This document shows positions 54,823 through 63,361 of a DNA stretch of 64,000 nucleotides, piece by piece. The notes beneath the pieces are model-generated. The model worked only from the letters and a program-made list of their open reading frames with translations. It did not search any database and was not told the origin of the DNA. The DNA is from Bacteroidota bacterium (GTDB lineage: Bacteria; Bacteroidota; Bacteroidia; Bacteroidales; Tannerellaceae). Positions within the stretch are counted from its first letter, which is position 1; the number at the start of each line of letters is the position of its first letter. The DNA is taken from NCBI GenBank assembly GCA_023429375.1, contig JAEYVY010000007.1:558001-622000 (forward strand). Reading direction: 5' to 3'. Both the position numbers and the translations under genes were made by a program.

Positions 54823-55596
54823 TTATCTTTTTTGGGCTATAAAAAAGGTATAACCATAGTATTTTTTATACTTTTCGTATAAATCGGCTTCACGCTTTTC
54901 ACTTGCAACGAACTCTTCTACGGTTTTATTTCCGGGATATTTGTTTAAGAAAGGTTCCTGTGCCATGCGGTTGGGAATGAGGAAGTTTTCTGTCCAACAA
55001 ATTTCAGGAAGAATGAATGTAGCAACCGGAAGATATCCCGCTTTGTTTAGTTTTGCTATCTGGTTAGGGATCGTATCAATCTCGGGATAGGCATTCATCC
55101 AGAAATCATGGATTTCCTTAGGATGTTCGTCAGTAAACCAAGAACTTTCCGTAATCGCGATAAAGCCACCGGTCTTCAGATATTTACGCCATTCATTCAA
55201 TCCACGCTCAAATCCGATGTTGTAAATGGCACCTTCCGACCAGATGAGGTCAAGCTCTTCCTCTTGAAAAGGGAGATTGTCCATTGATCCGACTATGCCT
55301 TTTACTCTATCTTCAAAACCATACTCCTTTGCATTGCGGTTGAAGATGTCGATAAACTTCGGAAACAAGTCAAGTCCTGTTACTTGTCCTTTAACCTTTT
55401 GGGCAAGAGTCATCGTCTGTCCCCCTGTGCCACAGCCCAAGTCGGCTATACGAGCATTGTCACCCAACTCATCAATAAAGCTGATTGCCTTAAGGGTTGC
55501 TTCAGGACTGCCGGGCCCTTGTCTTTTCAACTGTGAGAAGAATTCGCAAATTAAATTAAAATCGAAATCGTGTATTGATTTATTTTCGTTACTCAT
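54823..55596 (-). CDS. Class I SAM-dependent methyltransferase
   Basis: A 257-aa methyltransferase. The SAM-binding motif I is IADLGCGTGGQTMTLA (around residue 45), followed by VTGLDLFPKFIDIF (acidic loop), GSMDNLPFQEEELDLIWSEGAIYNIGF and LKTGGFIAITESSW. It probably methylates a small molecule; the target is unknown. Start ATG 55596 (MSNENKSIHDF); the frame's 13 extra upstream codons are not convincing. It is monocistronic. Confidence 0.85.
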   Translation of the reverse strand: MSNENKSIHDFDFNLICEFFSQLKRQGPGSPEATLKAISFIDELGDNARIADLGCGTGGQTMTLAQKVKGQVTGLDLFPKFIDIFNRNAKEYGFEDRVKGIVGSMDNLPFQEEELDLIWSEGAIYNIGFERGLNEWRKYLKTGGFIAITESSWFTDEHPKEIHDFWMNAYPEIDTIPNQIAKLNKAGYLPVATFILPEICWTENFLIPNRMAQEPFLNKYPGNKTVEEFVASEKREADLYEKYKKYYGYTFFIAQKR

Positions 55597-55848
55597 TGCA
55601 GTAATAGTTTTTGCATACAAGCAGAAGCAAAACAAAGCTTTCAGTCCTTGTACGCAGGTTAATTGTTGGAAAAATAAAATATGAAATCACCCTCGAAAAG
55701 GCTTATCCGAGAGTAAACGAAAGGACAATCTGTTAACAGAGGAACAGATTGTTTACAACACCAAATCCGATTTAAATAAAGTAATAAACATCCAAACTAT
55801 TTAGTGCCATAAAGTTATAAGAAATATTTGAGATATTTGATATTTGTG

Positions 55849-56181
55849 ATGGGGGAATTAGGGGAAAAACTTATCCCGTTGATCGGAGAACAAACTGCTT
55901 TACCTATAAGCGGGATACTACTATGTATCATAATCTTTATTGTTACTGTTTTGCTTTTATATAAACTTGTCAAAGAGGAGCGTAAGATTTATTGGATTAT
56001 TGACATTGTCTAGGTCTCCTTAACAGTAGGGTTGGCGTTTATTATTGGAGCTATAATGAATAAGCCGATGGAAGAAATGCTTTCAGCCTATAAGATTATG
56101 ACTGGCAACCTTTGGTTGTTAGTTGTCGTATTTACTGGTTTTGTTCCTTGGTTAAGTTCAAAAATTAGAAGAATTATTTAA
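55849..56181 (+). pseudogene. Small membrane protein gene interrupted by an in-frame stop
   Basis: From ATG 55849 the frame reads a short N-terminus and one membrane span (ISGILLCIIIFIVTVLLLYK) to TAG at 56011-56013. The same frame then stays open to TAA at 56179-56181, with two further hydrophobic segments (VSLTVGLAFIIGAI and LWLLVVVFTGFVPWL). The whole would be a ~110-residue protein with three spans. The single amber codon breaks it, through a recent nonsense mutation or a sequencing error. I do not recognise the family. Confidence 0.6.
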
Positions 56182-56187
56182 AAGCAG

Positions 56188-56222
56188 AAACCCTGAATAT
56201 CTATATGTATTCAGGGTTTCTA
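56188..56222. terminator. Terminator 3' of the GH3 gene
   Basis: AAACCCTGAATA (56188-56199) pairs with TATTCAGGGTTT ending at 56219. Nearly the same hairpin recurs at 58726-58757 on the other side of the GH3 gene. Confidence 0.8.
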
Positions 56223-56238
56223 TTATAAAATCTATTTC

Positions 56239-58557
56239 TTATTTTTTATGGCTATACTTCTCCGTACGAGAATCTTTAATAACTCCTGACCAATTGAGTC
56301 CAAAACCAAAATCGTACGTATTTCCCTCTGTGTCAATATGGCAATCCATATCAAGAGGTACATCTTCTAGCTGTTTTTCTACAGTAGACATATTGGCTGG
56401 CATTTGTATCGGAAGAAGCCCTGTTGGTTCAAATTTGCCGGCAATAATGTCTAATACAGCATTGGCCGAACTCCCAAAATGGACGACAATAGCATCCATG
56501 TATTTTTCGAATTCATTAAATACCATAGGATTAGAAACATCAATCACAGCGATTACAGGCTTGTTTTTCATCATATCTCTTGCTTGTAAAAGAGTGGTCA
56601 AATCAGTTGCATTGGCCGTGTAGCTGATTTTCCCTTGGTAAGAACGATTCGTAATGGTCGGATCAGCAATAGGGTCACCCGCAGCTATACTTTGCGATCT
56701 GGCTTCAGTAGCCGTATAGGGGGAGTATTGCAAGGAAATAGGAATATATCCATTGCCACCATATTGGCGATCAATAATTGAGTATCCGCCATGTTGACTG
56801 GTTGGGTTTGCAACAAATACTAAGGCGAAGTCGGCCTCTTCCGGATTTGAAACTACATCATAATATTGTTTAACAGCTTCTATATTCACAGGATAGTCCA
56901 CAATTGGTTCGCTCCATGCGCCTCCAAACCAACCTTGACTAGGGATTTGGTAGGTCTTCGGTATAAAGACTTTTTTCCTTTCCTTAACTGGGAGTGTATT
57001 TCCTGTGTTCTTCAATAAAACGGTTGACTTTTGCTGAGCTTCATAGCCTGCTTTCATAAATTCATCACAGCCAACCGTCTTAATACTTTCTTCGACATTC
57101 AAATAAGGATTCTCAAAGAGACCAAGTCTGAAAATGTTTTTAAGTAGGCGTACGGCAGATTTACGGAATCGAGCTTGCATAAATTCTTCGCCGTGCTCTT
57201 TTAGGCCCATTTGATAAGCTTCGAGTACAGGACCTAATTCATTATTTCCTCCAAATTGATCTACACCTGCCATTAATGCTTGATAATGACGCTCGGCCAC
57301 GCTCTTCGCCTCTACACCCCAGGGTTTCCCCCAAAAGACGTTAGGAGTTTTACCCTCGTCGGCTGTGATCATCCAGTCGGTGCAGACTACTCCGTCATAA
57401 CCATATTTATCTCTCAGCAGGTCTGTGATAATGTATTTACTGAATCCATTACCATAGTTGGTGCCACTAGGATCTTGATTATACGATATGGTATAGTAAG
57501 GCATTACTGCAGAGGCTTTCGAGGTTTTTCCCTCAAGTTTGAAAGCTCCTTCTGTAAAAGGAATAAGATGTTCTTCGAAGTTCTTTCCCGGATAAACGGC
57601 AAACTTACCAAACGCCCAGTGGCCATCCCGTCCGCCTTCTTCAGGACCTCCACTTGGCCAATGCTTTACCATGGCATTCACACTCTTATATCCCCAGCCA
57701 TCGGCTATTTCATCCGCTCCACTTGAGGTCTGAAAACCATCAACATAAGCGCGGCCCATATCGGTAACCAGTTTAGGATGCTCACCAAAGGTCATACCAA
57801 GGCGGTACCAACGAGGTTCGCTTGATAAGTCAATCTGTGGAGATAGGGCAGTGGTTATCCCCAAAGCTCGATATTCTGCAGATGCGATTTCTCCAAACCT
57901 TCTGACTAGGTCGGGATCGAATGTTGCAGCCAGACCAAGTTCACGAGGCCAAAATGAGATTTCTCCACCTCCGGCATTATATTCAGCACCGTTTGGAACC
58001 GAATGACGCGGATCGGAACTGGTGTTGCCTGGTATCCCTAAGTTACACCCTTCAAGAAAAGCTTGCATCTCATTATTCCATCGTGCAGCCACTTCAGGGC
58101 ATTGAACACTCGTAATCAGGATATGTCTTAAGTTATCTTCTTTTAAGAACTTTTTCTGACCATCGGTCAAATCCCAAGGGTTCGCATTGCTTTCGTCAAA
58201 GAATTTTCCATTATACGTGTCGGCACCTAAGCCAAAACGAAGAGCAGGTATCATCTGATGGCTGCTATACAGCATTAGACCGGCAATTTGGTCGATACTC
58301 ATTTGATTTGCAAGGTCTTCCGCCCTTTCATCAACCGAAAGCCTCCAGTCTTCATATTTATCTAATAGGCCATTCTTATTCAAATCTTTGAAGCTCAGAT
58401 TGCCTTCCGTGAGTATTGTAACTCCGGATGAACTAGAATAACCGAGGGTAGGACCATGCTCATTTTTTACTGTAATAAATACATCCTGAATTTTCTTGTC
58501 CGTTTGACAGGAAGATATTAAGATTAACGACGATAATAGTATTCCTAGATACTTCAT
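56239..58557 (-). CDS. Glycoside hydrolase family 3 lipoprotein (beta-glucosidase-like)
   Basis: A 772-aa envelope lipoprotein: the signal ends LILISSCQTD (Cys17). The GH3 N-terminal barrel spans about 75-430, with the nucleophile Asp in YGYDGVVCTDWMIT. The C-terminal alpha/beta sandwich covers about 480-690 (QQKSTVLLKNTGNTLPVKER). The tail GFGLNWSG matches the usual GH3 end. It cleaves terminal beta-linked sugars, but which ones is not visible. It stands alone, bracketed by two near-identical hairpin terminators. Confidence 0.9.
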   Translation of the reverse strand: MKYLGILLSSLILISSCQTDKKIQDVFITVKNEHGPTLGYSSSSGVTILTEGNLSFKDLNKNGLLDKYEDWRLSVDERAEDLANQMSIDQIAGLMLYSSHQMIPALRFGLGADTYNGKFFDESNANPWDLTDGQKKFLKEDNLRHILITSVQCPEVAARWNNEMQAFLEGCNLGIPGNTSSDPRHSVPNGAEYNAGGGEISFWPRELGLAATFDPDLVRRFGEIASAEYRALGITTALSPQIDLSSEPRWYRLGMTFGEHPKLVTDMGRAYVDGFQTSSGADEIADGWGYKSVNAMVKHWPSGGPEEGGRDGHWAFGKFAVYPGKNFEEHLIPFTEGAFKLEGKTSKASAVMPYYTISYNQDPSGTNYGNGFSKYIITDLLRDKYGYDGVVCTDWMITADEGKTPNVFWGKPWGVEAKSVAERHYQALMAGVDQFGGNNELGPVLEAYQMGLKEHGEEFMQARFRKSAVRLLKNIFRLGLFENPYLNVEESIKTVGCDEFMKAGYEAQQKSTVLLKNTGNTLPVKERKKVFIPKTYQIPSQGWFGGAWSEPIVDYPVNIEAVKQYYDVVSNPEEADFALVFVANPTSQHGGYSIIDRQYGGNGYIPISLQYSPYTATEARSQSIAAGDPIADPTITNRSYQGKISYTANATDLTTLLQARDMMKNKPVIAVIDVSNPMVFNEFEKYMDAIVVHFGSSANAVLDIIAGKFEPTGLLPIQMPANMSTVEKQLEDVPLDMDCHIDTEGNTYDFGFGLNWSGVIKDSRTEKYSHKK

Positions 58558-58725
58558 GACTGTGGTTTTTTGAAGTTATACGATTCAAATCTATTGTGTA
58601 TCGTTAATATTAAGAAAGAAACTGTATATCAAAATAATGCATAGTGCTGTAGAACATAAATTCGGCCTCAATTATACGTGAAATGGCGTTATGAGTGCAA
58701 AAATAAAAAGCCTAATTTAACACAA

Positions 58726-58757
58726 AAACCCTGAATATCTCCGAGTATTCAGGGTTT
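58726..58757. terminator. Terminator 3' of the AraC/GyrI gene
   Basis: AAACCCTGAATA (58726-58737) pairs with TATTCAGGGTTT (58746-58757). Same arms as the hairpin at 56188. Confidence 0.8.
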
Positions 58758-58775
58758 CAATTTTAAAACCTATTT

Positions 58776-59720
58776 CTATAACGGTTTCACTGGGATACAG
58801 ATATCAACGATAAATCTGAATTCCGGATCGTCACTATATTCATTATGGTACAATTCATAAGTAGATCTATCTCCCGGTTGATAGCCGCTTTCGGTCAGCC
58901 AACAGCACATCGTGTTCCATGCTTCTTCAAATTCGGTCTCCTTAATCTCGAAATGACCAACAGCGTATTTCCCTGCAGCGACAGTTGATTTACCAATCTC
59001 TCCTTCTACCTTTATATCACCTTCTACAATGATGCTGGCATCCTGGCGCACTTTGTCCACACTTGTGATAGACGGATCATCCAGATAAACCGTAACTGTT
59101 TTTGTTGTAGGTGTTACCAATCCGCGGGGAATAGCCCATTTGAATAGTTTTTCATAAGCTTGTCCTATCTTGTTAAATGCCCCCATGTGACGGCAATAGA
59201 TAAGATTAAGCTCCGGCATTTGTTTGATTTCAATTTTCGTGTCCATGATTATTATCTTATTAAATTCGACACTGCAAAATTGAGTGTTTACTCGTTGTGT
59301 GTTTTTGCCAATCTTGCTAATCGGTTTGCAATTCTTGCTATATCTTATGCCGTCTTTTACATAGATTGCTTTCTCCTGTAAACGAAATTCTTTGGCACTC
59401 ATCTCGAAATAGGACTTAAATGCCCGGCTGAATGAAGAAACATTCCCGAATCCACACTGAAATGCAATCTCACTAATCGAGAATTTTGGATTGTCATAGA
59501 GTAATTGGGCCGCCTTTTCGAGCTTGATACGTGAGACGAAATTATTGGGAGTCTCACCAACAAGAAAGGTGAAAATACGGTGAAAATGATAAGGTGAGAA
59601 TGAGGCAATATCAGCCATCGTAGATAAGTCTATTGGTTTATCCATATTCTGACTGATGTAGTCCATAACCCTATTGATGCGGGCTGTATATTCCTGTTTA
59701 CTTAATTCCTTGAAATCCAT
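58776..59720 (-). CDS. AraC family regulator with GyrI-like effector domain
   Basis: A 314-aa regulator of the Rob/MarA-with-GyrI type. The N-terminal AraC double HTH covers about 10-110 (LSTMADIASFSPYHFHRIF, FSISEIAFQCGFGNVSSFSR). The C-terminal GyrI-like domain covers about 160-314 (IEIKQMPELNLIYCRHMGAF, CCWLTESGYQPGDRSTYELY), which binds small amphipathic or cationic molecules. I start at ATG 59720 (MDFKELSKQ); the 29 upstream codons lie in probable leader. Regulon unknown. Confidence 0.87.
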   Translation of the reverse strand: MDFKELSKQEYTARINRVMDYISQNMDKPIDLSTMADIASFSPYHFHRIFTFLVGETPNNFVSRIKLEKAAQLLYDNPKFSISEIAFQCGFGNVSSFSRAFKSYFEMSAKEFRLQEKAIYVKDGIRYSKNCKPISKIGKNTQRVNTQFCSVEFNKIIIMDTKIEIKQMPELNLIYCRHMGAFNKIGQAYEKLFKWAIPRGLVTPTTKTVTVYLDDPSITSVDKVRQDASIIVEGDIKVEGEIGKSTVAAGKYAVGHFEIKETEFEEAWNTMCCWLTESGYQPGDRSTYELYHNEYSDDPEFRFIVDICIPVKPL

Positions 59721-59857
59721 AGATATGCGATTGATACAAAGGTAGATTATATTTTCTAGTAGCAGTTTGCAAATCTTGCTGATCTGTTGAATTAGTCTTA
59801 ATCGCAAAAATTGGTGTACAACTCAATGTGACATCAATTATTAAGTATTCCAATCTC

Positions 59858-60709
59858 CTATATTTTTTTTATCATTTCGAATTGCTTTCCTGCAATGGGT
59901 ATATTTTTTGATTGTAGGAAATGCGTGAGTGGATCATTTGTTATATCGGTATTTATCACTTTGACCGAATCGTTTTTGTTTAGGTCTATCATCTCTTTCA
60001 GTAATAAAGAGGCGATTCCTTTTCTTCTTTCCTGTTTGTCGACAGCTAGTTGAGTAATATCGCCCGAGGTGGGTTCAAACACAAAATACCCGACAAGTCT
60101 ATTCTCAGAAAACAGGCCTAGGCTAACAAAATCATCTTTGGCTCTGTCAATAGATTCCAGACTATTCTGCCAGGAGGGAATGAAATCCCAAAATCTTGTA
60201 ATAGAATCAAAGTCATTAATTGAGATTGGTTTTATTGTATAGGGGTAATCGATGGCTTTGATTTTATTCTCGATCTTCTCACTTTTTTGTCTGAAATAAT
60301 AAAACTCGCGGGTTGTTTCAAATCCTTGCTTTGTATACACAGATATAGCCTTTGGATTGTGTTGCAGTACCTCTAATAGATATTGCTTAATCCCCATTTC
60401 CCTCAAATACGGCACAGAGTATTCAAAAATCTGTGAGGCAAGTCCCTGCCCTCGGTATTCCTTAAGCGTTCCTGTTCCGGTATCGTATGCTGTTGATAAG
60501 CCATTGAAATCTCCAATTCCATTAAAGGTAAAAGCCACAATCTCATCCTTATCAAACGCAGCAAAGGATAGATCGGGATTAAAACCACGCCTTTTTAGCA
60601 TAGATTGGAGCTGCATTTTATCCAATTGCATTTCGTAATCAGCAAAAGCTTGATTAAACGCTTTATATAGTGCATTGAAATCTATTCCTTTAAGAGATTT
60701 TATTTCCAT
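59858..60709 (-). CDS. Two-domain GNAT N-acetyltransferase
   Basis: A 283-aa protein with two GNAT folds in tandem. The first has the acetyl-CoA loop GTLKEYRGQGLASQIFEYSV near residue 85. The second has AVDKQERRKGIASLLLKEMI near 230. The N-terminal part resembles proteins that modify small amines; the substrate is unknown. It is monocistronic. Start MEIKSLKGIDFNALYKAFN. Confidence 0.83.
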   Translation of the reverse strand: MEIKSLKGIDFNALYKAFNQAFADYEMQLDKMQLQSMLKRRGFNPDLSFAAFDKDEIVAFTFNGIGDFNGLSTAYDTGTGTLKEYRGQGLASQIFEYSVPYLREMGIKQYLLEVLQHNPKAISVYTKQGFETTREFYYFRQKSEKIENKIKAIDYPYTIKPISINDFDSITRFWDFIPSWQNSLESIDRAKDDFVSLGLFSENRLVGYFVFEPTSGDITQLAVDKQERRKGIASLLLKEMIDLNKNDSVKVINTDITNDPLTHFLQSKNIPIAGKQFEMIKKI

Positions 60710-61078
60710 AATGTTTTAAATAATTTGTTGACGTGGCTAAACTGTTGTATATGCAATGTGTATACTGATTACATTTGAATTCTAAAACAAATTTAAAGTT
60801 TACGTGAATAATTTGCGGCAAATCGAATAAATATTTGAAGAGAGTTCTTGTTAGTTTTGTTTTTATGATTTTACCTCCTTACAAATATAGTATAGCTTAT
60901 TGATAATTCTCCACCTAGTTATCCTTTAGCTAGCCTTGGAAATAACCTATACAGAAGAATTGTTGGGGTATTATATATATGAATACAATAAAAGTCTGGA
61001 ACTTTATGGAGAGGCTAGATATTGGGATAGAGTTGTATTTTATGCAAAGTTTTTATTTTTGTTGTAAATTATTTTCAA
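60710..61078. other. Intergenic stretch with possible coding remnant
   Basis: AT-rich, no complete gene. A frame at about 60935-61065 reads EITYTEELLGYYIYEYNKSL, then a charged, aromatic stretch before a stop. It looks like a protein tail but begins at a stop and has no start, so at most it is a decayed end. Family not recognised. Confidence 0.3.
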
Positions 61079-61183
61079 ATGAAAAATAGAGAGTTGGTTA
61101 AATGTTTTTATGAAAAGATCACTTCTGGTAATTGTCAATCAGAGGTTGATCAATTTGTGTCAGATGATTGTATATTGTTATGA
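61079..61183 (+). pseudogene. Truncated NTF2-like (SnoaL-type) remnant
   Basis: A 34-residue frame (MKNRELVKCFYEKI... DQFVSDDCILL) that looks like the first helices of an NTF2/SnoaL-like protein, where ENxxLVxxFYE...FVSDDxxxxE is common. A stop then ends it; normal members run to 110-150 residues. It lies next to the tRNA-Val-like att block, a place where gene ends are often cut off. Similarity is judged by eye. Confidence 0.35.
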
Positions 61184-61278
61184 AAAATTTATTAAACCCT
61201 GATAATTTACTGATTAAAGATTGATGGCAAAATAAAGATTATGCTTTATAGCTTGTCTTTTGTTGTATTGGTAAAAAA

Positions 61279-61470
61279 AAGTCTGACTATCTTTTCGATA
61301 ATCAGACTTTCGTTTTTCGTGGGCGTTGACGGAAACATATACAATCATCTAACCCGTATGCTGTCAGTATAGTAGATGTATCATCTTATTCTCTTTTTGC
61401 TTGGTTTTTACTTTGTTATAAAAGTAATTATTGAGGACTTTCCTTTTCTAAATAATAGAATAGAAGTAAG
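61279..61470. repeat. Cassette head block 1: terminator, tRNA-Val-like 3' end, conserved leader
   Basis: Three joined parts: the hairpin AAGTCTGACTATC/GATAATCAGACTT (61279-61309); GTGGGCGTTGACGGA (61319-61333), which reads as the minus-strand 3' end of a tRNA-Val(TAC)-type gene; and ~135 bp that align at roughly 70 percent with the block at 63105-63297 (shared TAACCCGTAT, CTGTCAGT, GAGGACT). It precedes the hipBST operon. No tRNA body is attached. Confidence 0.65.
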
Positions 61471-61519
61471 ATGTTTGTTTTATAAAAATAATAGTTTTTT
61501 ACTTGAGTTTATTTACAAT

Positions 61520-61537
61520 TATCCCCTAAGGGGTATA
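61520..61537. promoter_or_regulatory. hip operator O1
   Basis: TATCCCCTAAGGGGTATA, first of three related 18-bp palindromes upstream of hipB (starts 61520, 61562, 61602, about 40 bp or four helical turns apart). Confidence 0.65.
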
Positions 61538-61561
61538 ATTTGTAATTCTTTTAATATATTT

Positions 61562-61579
61562 TATACCCTAAAAGGTGTA
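61562..61579. promoter_or_regulatory. hip operator O2
   Basis: TATACCCTAAAAGGTGTA, same design as O1 and O3. Confidence 0.65.
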
Positions 61580-61601
61580 TTTGAATAAATATTTATTACT
61601 T

Positions 61602-61619
61602 TAGCCCCCAAAGGGTATA
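61602..61619. promoter_or_regulatory. hip operator O3
   Basis: TAGCCCCCAAAGGGTATA, ending 3 bp before the hipB ATG and touching the likely -7 box TACTTTAG (61597-61604). Binding here would block transcription and the ribosome site. Confidence 0.65.
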
Positions 61620-61622
61620 ATC

Positions 61623-61844
61623 ATGGAGTATCCATCATTGTCAGCATATGTAAAGCAGATGCGAAAGCAGTATGGCTTAACGCAGATAGACCTCTCCGAA
61701 AAAGCAGGAGTAGGACTTCGTTTTGTTCGTGAATTGGAACAAGGCAAACAAACTTTGAGAATGGATAAAGTCAATCAGGTATTAAATCTATTTGGCGCTG
61801 AACTTGCACCTGCTCCAATGGATAGAAATAAATTAGAATTATGA
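61623..61844 (+). CDS. HipB-type antitoxin, HTH (XRE family)
   Basis: A 73-aa single-domain Cro/CI-type HTH protein: LSAYVKQMRKQYGLTQIDLS, then EKAGVGLRFVRELEQGKQTL. HipB proteins bind operators as dimers and hold the toxin complex. Its stop overlaps the next start (ATGA at 61841-61844), so translation is coupled. Three matching palindromes upstream are its likely binding sites. First gene of a hipB-hipS-hipT operon. Confidence 0.88.
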   Translation: MEYPSLSAYVKQMRKQYGLTQIDLSEKAGVGLRFVRELEQGKQTLRMDKVNQVLNLFGAELAPAPMDRNKLEL

Positions 61845-62173
61845 AACAGGCTGAAATATTTATGCATGATAAGTTGGCTGGAATACTAACAGAAGCTGAA
61901 AACGGCTTTACCTTTCAGTATGATACGAACTATCTCAATGATTCAGAATCAGAAGCAATTAGCTTAACTATGCCTTTGAGTGAAAATCCATATCATGATA
62001 AAGTATTATTCCCATTTTTTGATGGGTTAATACCTGAAGGGTGGCTCTTGGATATTGCCGAACGCAGTTGGAAAATAAATCAACGAGATAGAATGTCTTT
62101 ATTGCTAGCTTGCTGCAAAGATTGTATTGGAGCTGTCAGTGTTATACCTGTTAATACCGAAAGTGATGAATAA
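61841..62173 (+). CDS. HipS-like protein (HipA N-terminal subdomain 1)
   Basis: A 110-aa protein matching only the first subdomain of HipA (EIFMHDKLAGILTEAENGFT, then AISLTMPLSENPY and FFDGLIPEGWLLDIAE). In three-part HipBST systems this separate subdomain, not HipB, acts as the antitoxin that inhibits the kinase. The full domain is present up to the CIGAVSV strand. It overlaps hipB by 4 bp and hipT by 8 bp. Confidence 0.83.
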   Translation: MKQAEIFMHDKLAGILTEAENGFTFQYDTNYLNDSESEAISLTMPLSENPYHDKVLFPFFDGLIPEGWLLDIAERSWKINQRDRMSLLLACCKDCIGAVSVIPVNTESDE

Positions 62174-63095
62174 TAGATGTTTGTATTGTTATCAGGATTT
62201 AAAAGAAGGACAAACAGACTTTCATCCTGCTTGTGCGAAAAAGATATTCGGCACAACGACTGCTCCTGAGTTACCTTATACGAAAGAGAATATTTCTGTG
62301 TTGGCAGAACAGGTTGTCCGCAGTCAAACGACAATAACAGGAGTACAACCAAAACTCTCTTTGGATATAGAAACATCGGAAAAGAAAAATGAGCCTAAAC
62401 GCTTTACGATTGTAGGTTTGTGGGGTAGATACATCTTGAAACCTCAAACAGATATGTATCCCAGTCTGCCCGAATTTGAGGATTTAACGATGCATCTTGC
62501 TGAAATAGCTAAGATAAAAACTGTACCACATTCGTTAATTCGTTTTGCCGATGGAGAGTTATGTTATATCACTCGCCGTATAGATCGGGATGAGCAAGGC
62601 AATAAATTCCCGATGGAAGATATGTGCCAACTTGCAGAACGATTGACCGAGTACAAATATAAAGGCTCTTATGAGCAAATAGCCAAGTTAATCTCAAAAT
62701 ATTCTAATGTACCAAAGTTAGATTTGGTAAACTTTTGGGAGCAGGTCTATTTTTGTTGGCTGACTGGCAACTCGGATATGCACTTGAAAAACTTCTCTTT
62801 ATACAGTACCCAAAAAGGCACTTATTCATTGACTCCCGCTTATGATATGCTTTCCACTAAGTTAGTCATGCCTGAAGATACGGAAGAGCTAGCTCTTACG
62901 CTTAACGGCAAAAAGAGAAAGCTGAAACGTTTTGATTTTGAAACTGCTTTTGCAAAATCAGGCTTAGACAATAAAGTAGGAGAAAATATCTTCTCAAAAT
63001 TTGAAAAGGTCGTTCCTCTGTGGTTGGAATTTATTGACAAGTCATTTCTAAGCGAAGAAATGAAAAAACAATATAAGGAACTGATTATGAGATAA
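62166..63095 (+). CDS. HipT-like serine/threonine kinase toxin
   Basis: A 309-aa HipA-core kinase lacking the N-terminal subdomain, which hipS supplies. The N-terminus has a small zinc-finger-like C-x2-C...H-x3-C (CLYCYQ, DFHPACAKKIFG). The ATP loop is TITGVQPKLSL; HipT enzymes carry regulatory Ser residues just before GVQ, here replaced by Thr (TIT). The catalytic Asp/Asn are in GNSDMHLKNFSL and the metal Asp in LTPAYDML, so it should be active. ATG 62166 fits the family start. HipT of E. coli targets tryptophanyl-tRNA synthetase; the target here is unknown. Confidence 0.87.
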   Translation: MNNRCLYCYQDLKEGQTDFHPACAKKIFGTTTAPELPYTKENISVLAEQVVRSQTTITGVQPKLSLDIETSEKKNEPKRFTIVGLWGRYILKPQTDMYPSLPEFEDLTMHLAEIAKIKTVPHSLIRFADGELCYITRRIDRDEQGNKFPMEDMCQLAERLTEYKYKGSYEQIAKLISKYSNVPKLDLVNFWEQVYFCWLTGNSDMHLKNFSLYSTQKGTYSLTPAYDMLSTKLVMPEDTEELALTLNGKKRKLKRFDFETAFAKSGLDNKVGENIFSKFEKVVPLWLEFIDKSFLSEEMKKQYKELIMR

Positions 63096-63104
63096 AAACA
63101 AAAA

Positions 63105-63297
63105 AAGTCTGACTATCTTTTTGATAATCAGACTTTCACTTTTCGTGGGCGTTGACGGACTCATTTCGAACCATATAACCCGTATTCTGTCAGTGTATTA
63201 ACTGTGTCGTGTTTTTCTTTTTTCACTCGGTTTTCACTTTGTTTTTAAAGTGATTTTTAGAGGACTCTTCCTCTCTAAGCGATGGTATAAAGGTAAG
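63105..63297. repeat. Cassette head block 2: terminator, tRNA-Val-like 3' end, conserved leader
   Basis: The hairpin AAGTCTGACTATC/GATAATCAGACTT (63105-63135) starts 10 bp after the hipT stop and also terminates that operon. GTGGGCGTTGACGGA follows at 63145-63159, with TTCGAACC (tRNA T-loop complement) 5 bp beyond. The ~135-bp leader resembles block 1. It precedes the second toxin-antitoxin pair. Confidence 0.65.
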
Positions 63298-63361
63298 AAT
63301 TATTTTGACATAACAAATCTAATGTAAACAAAATTGTTTATCTTTGTAAAAAGAGTTGTTT

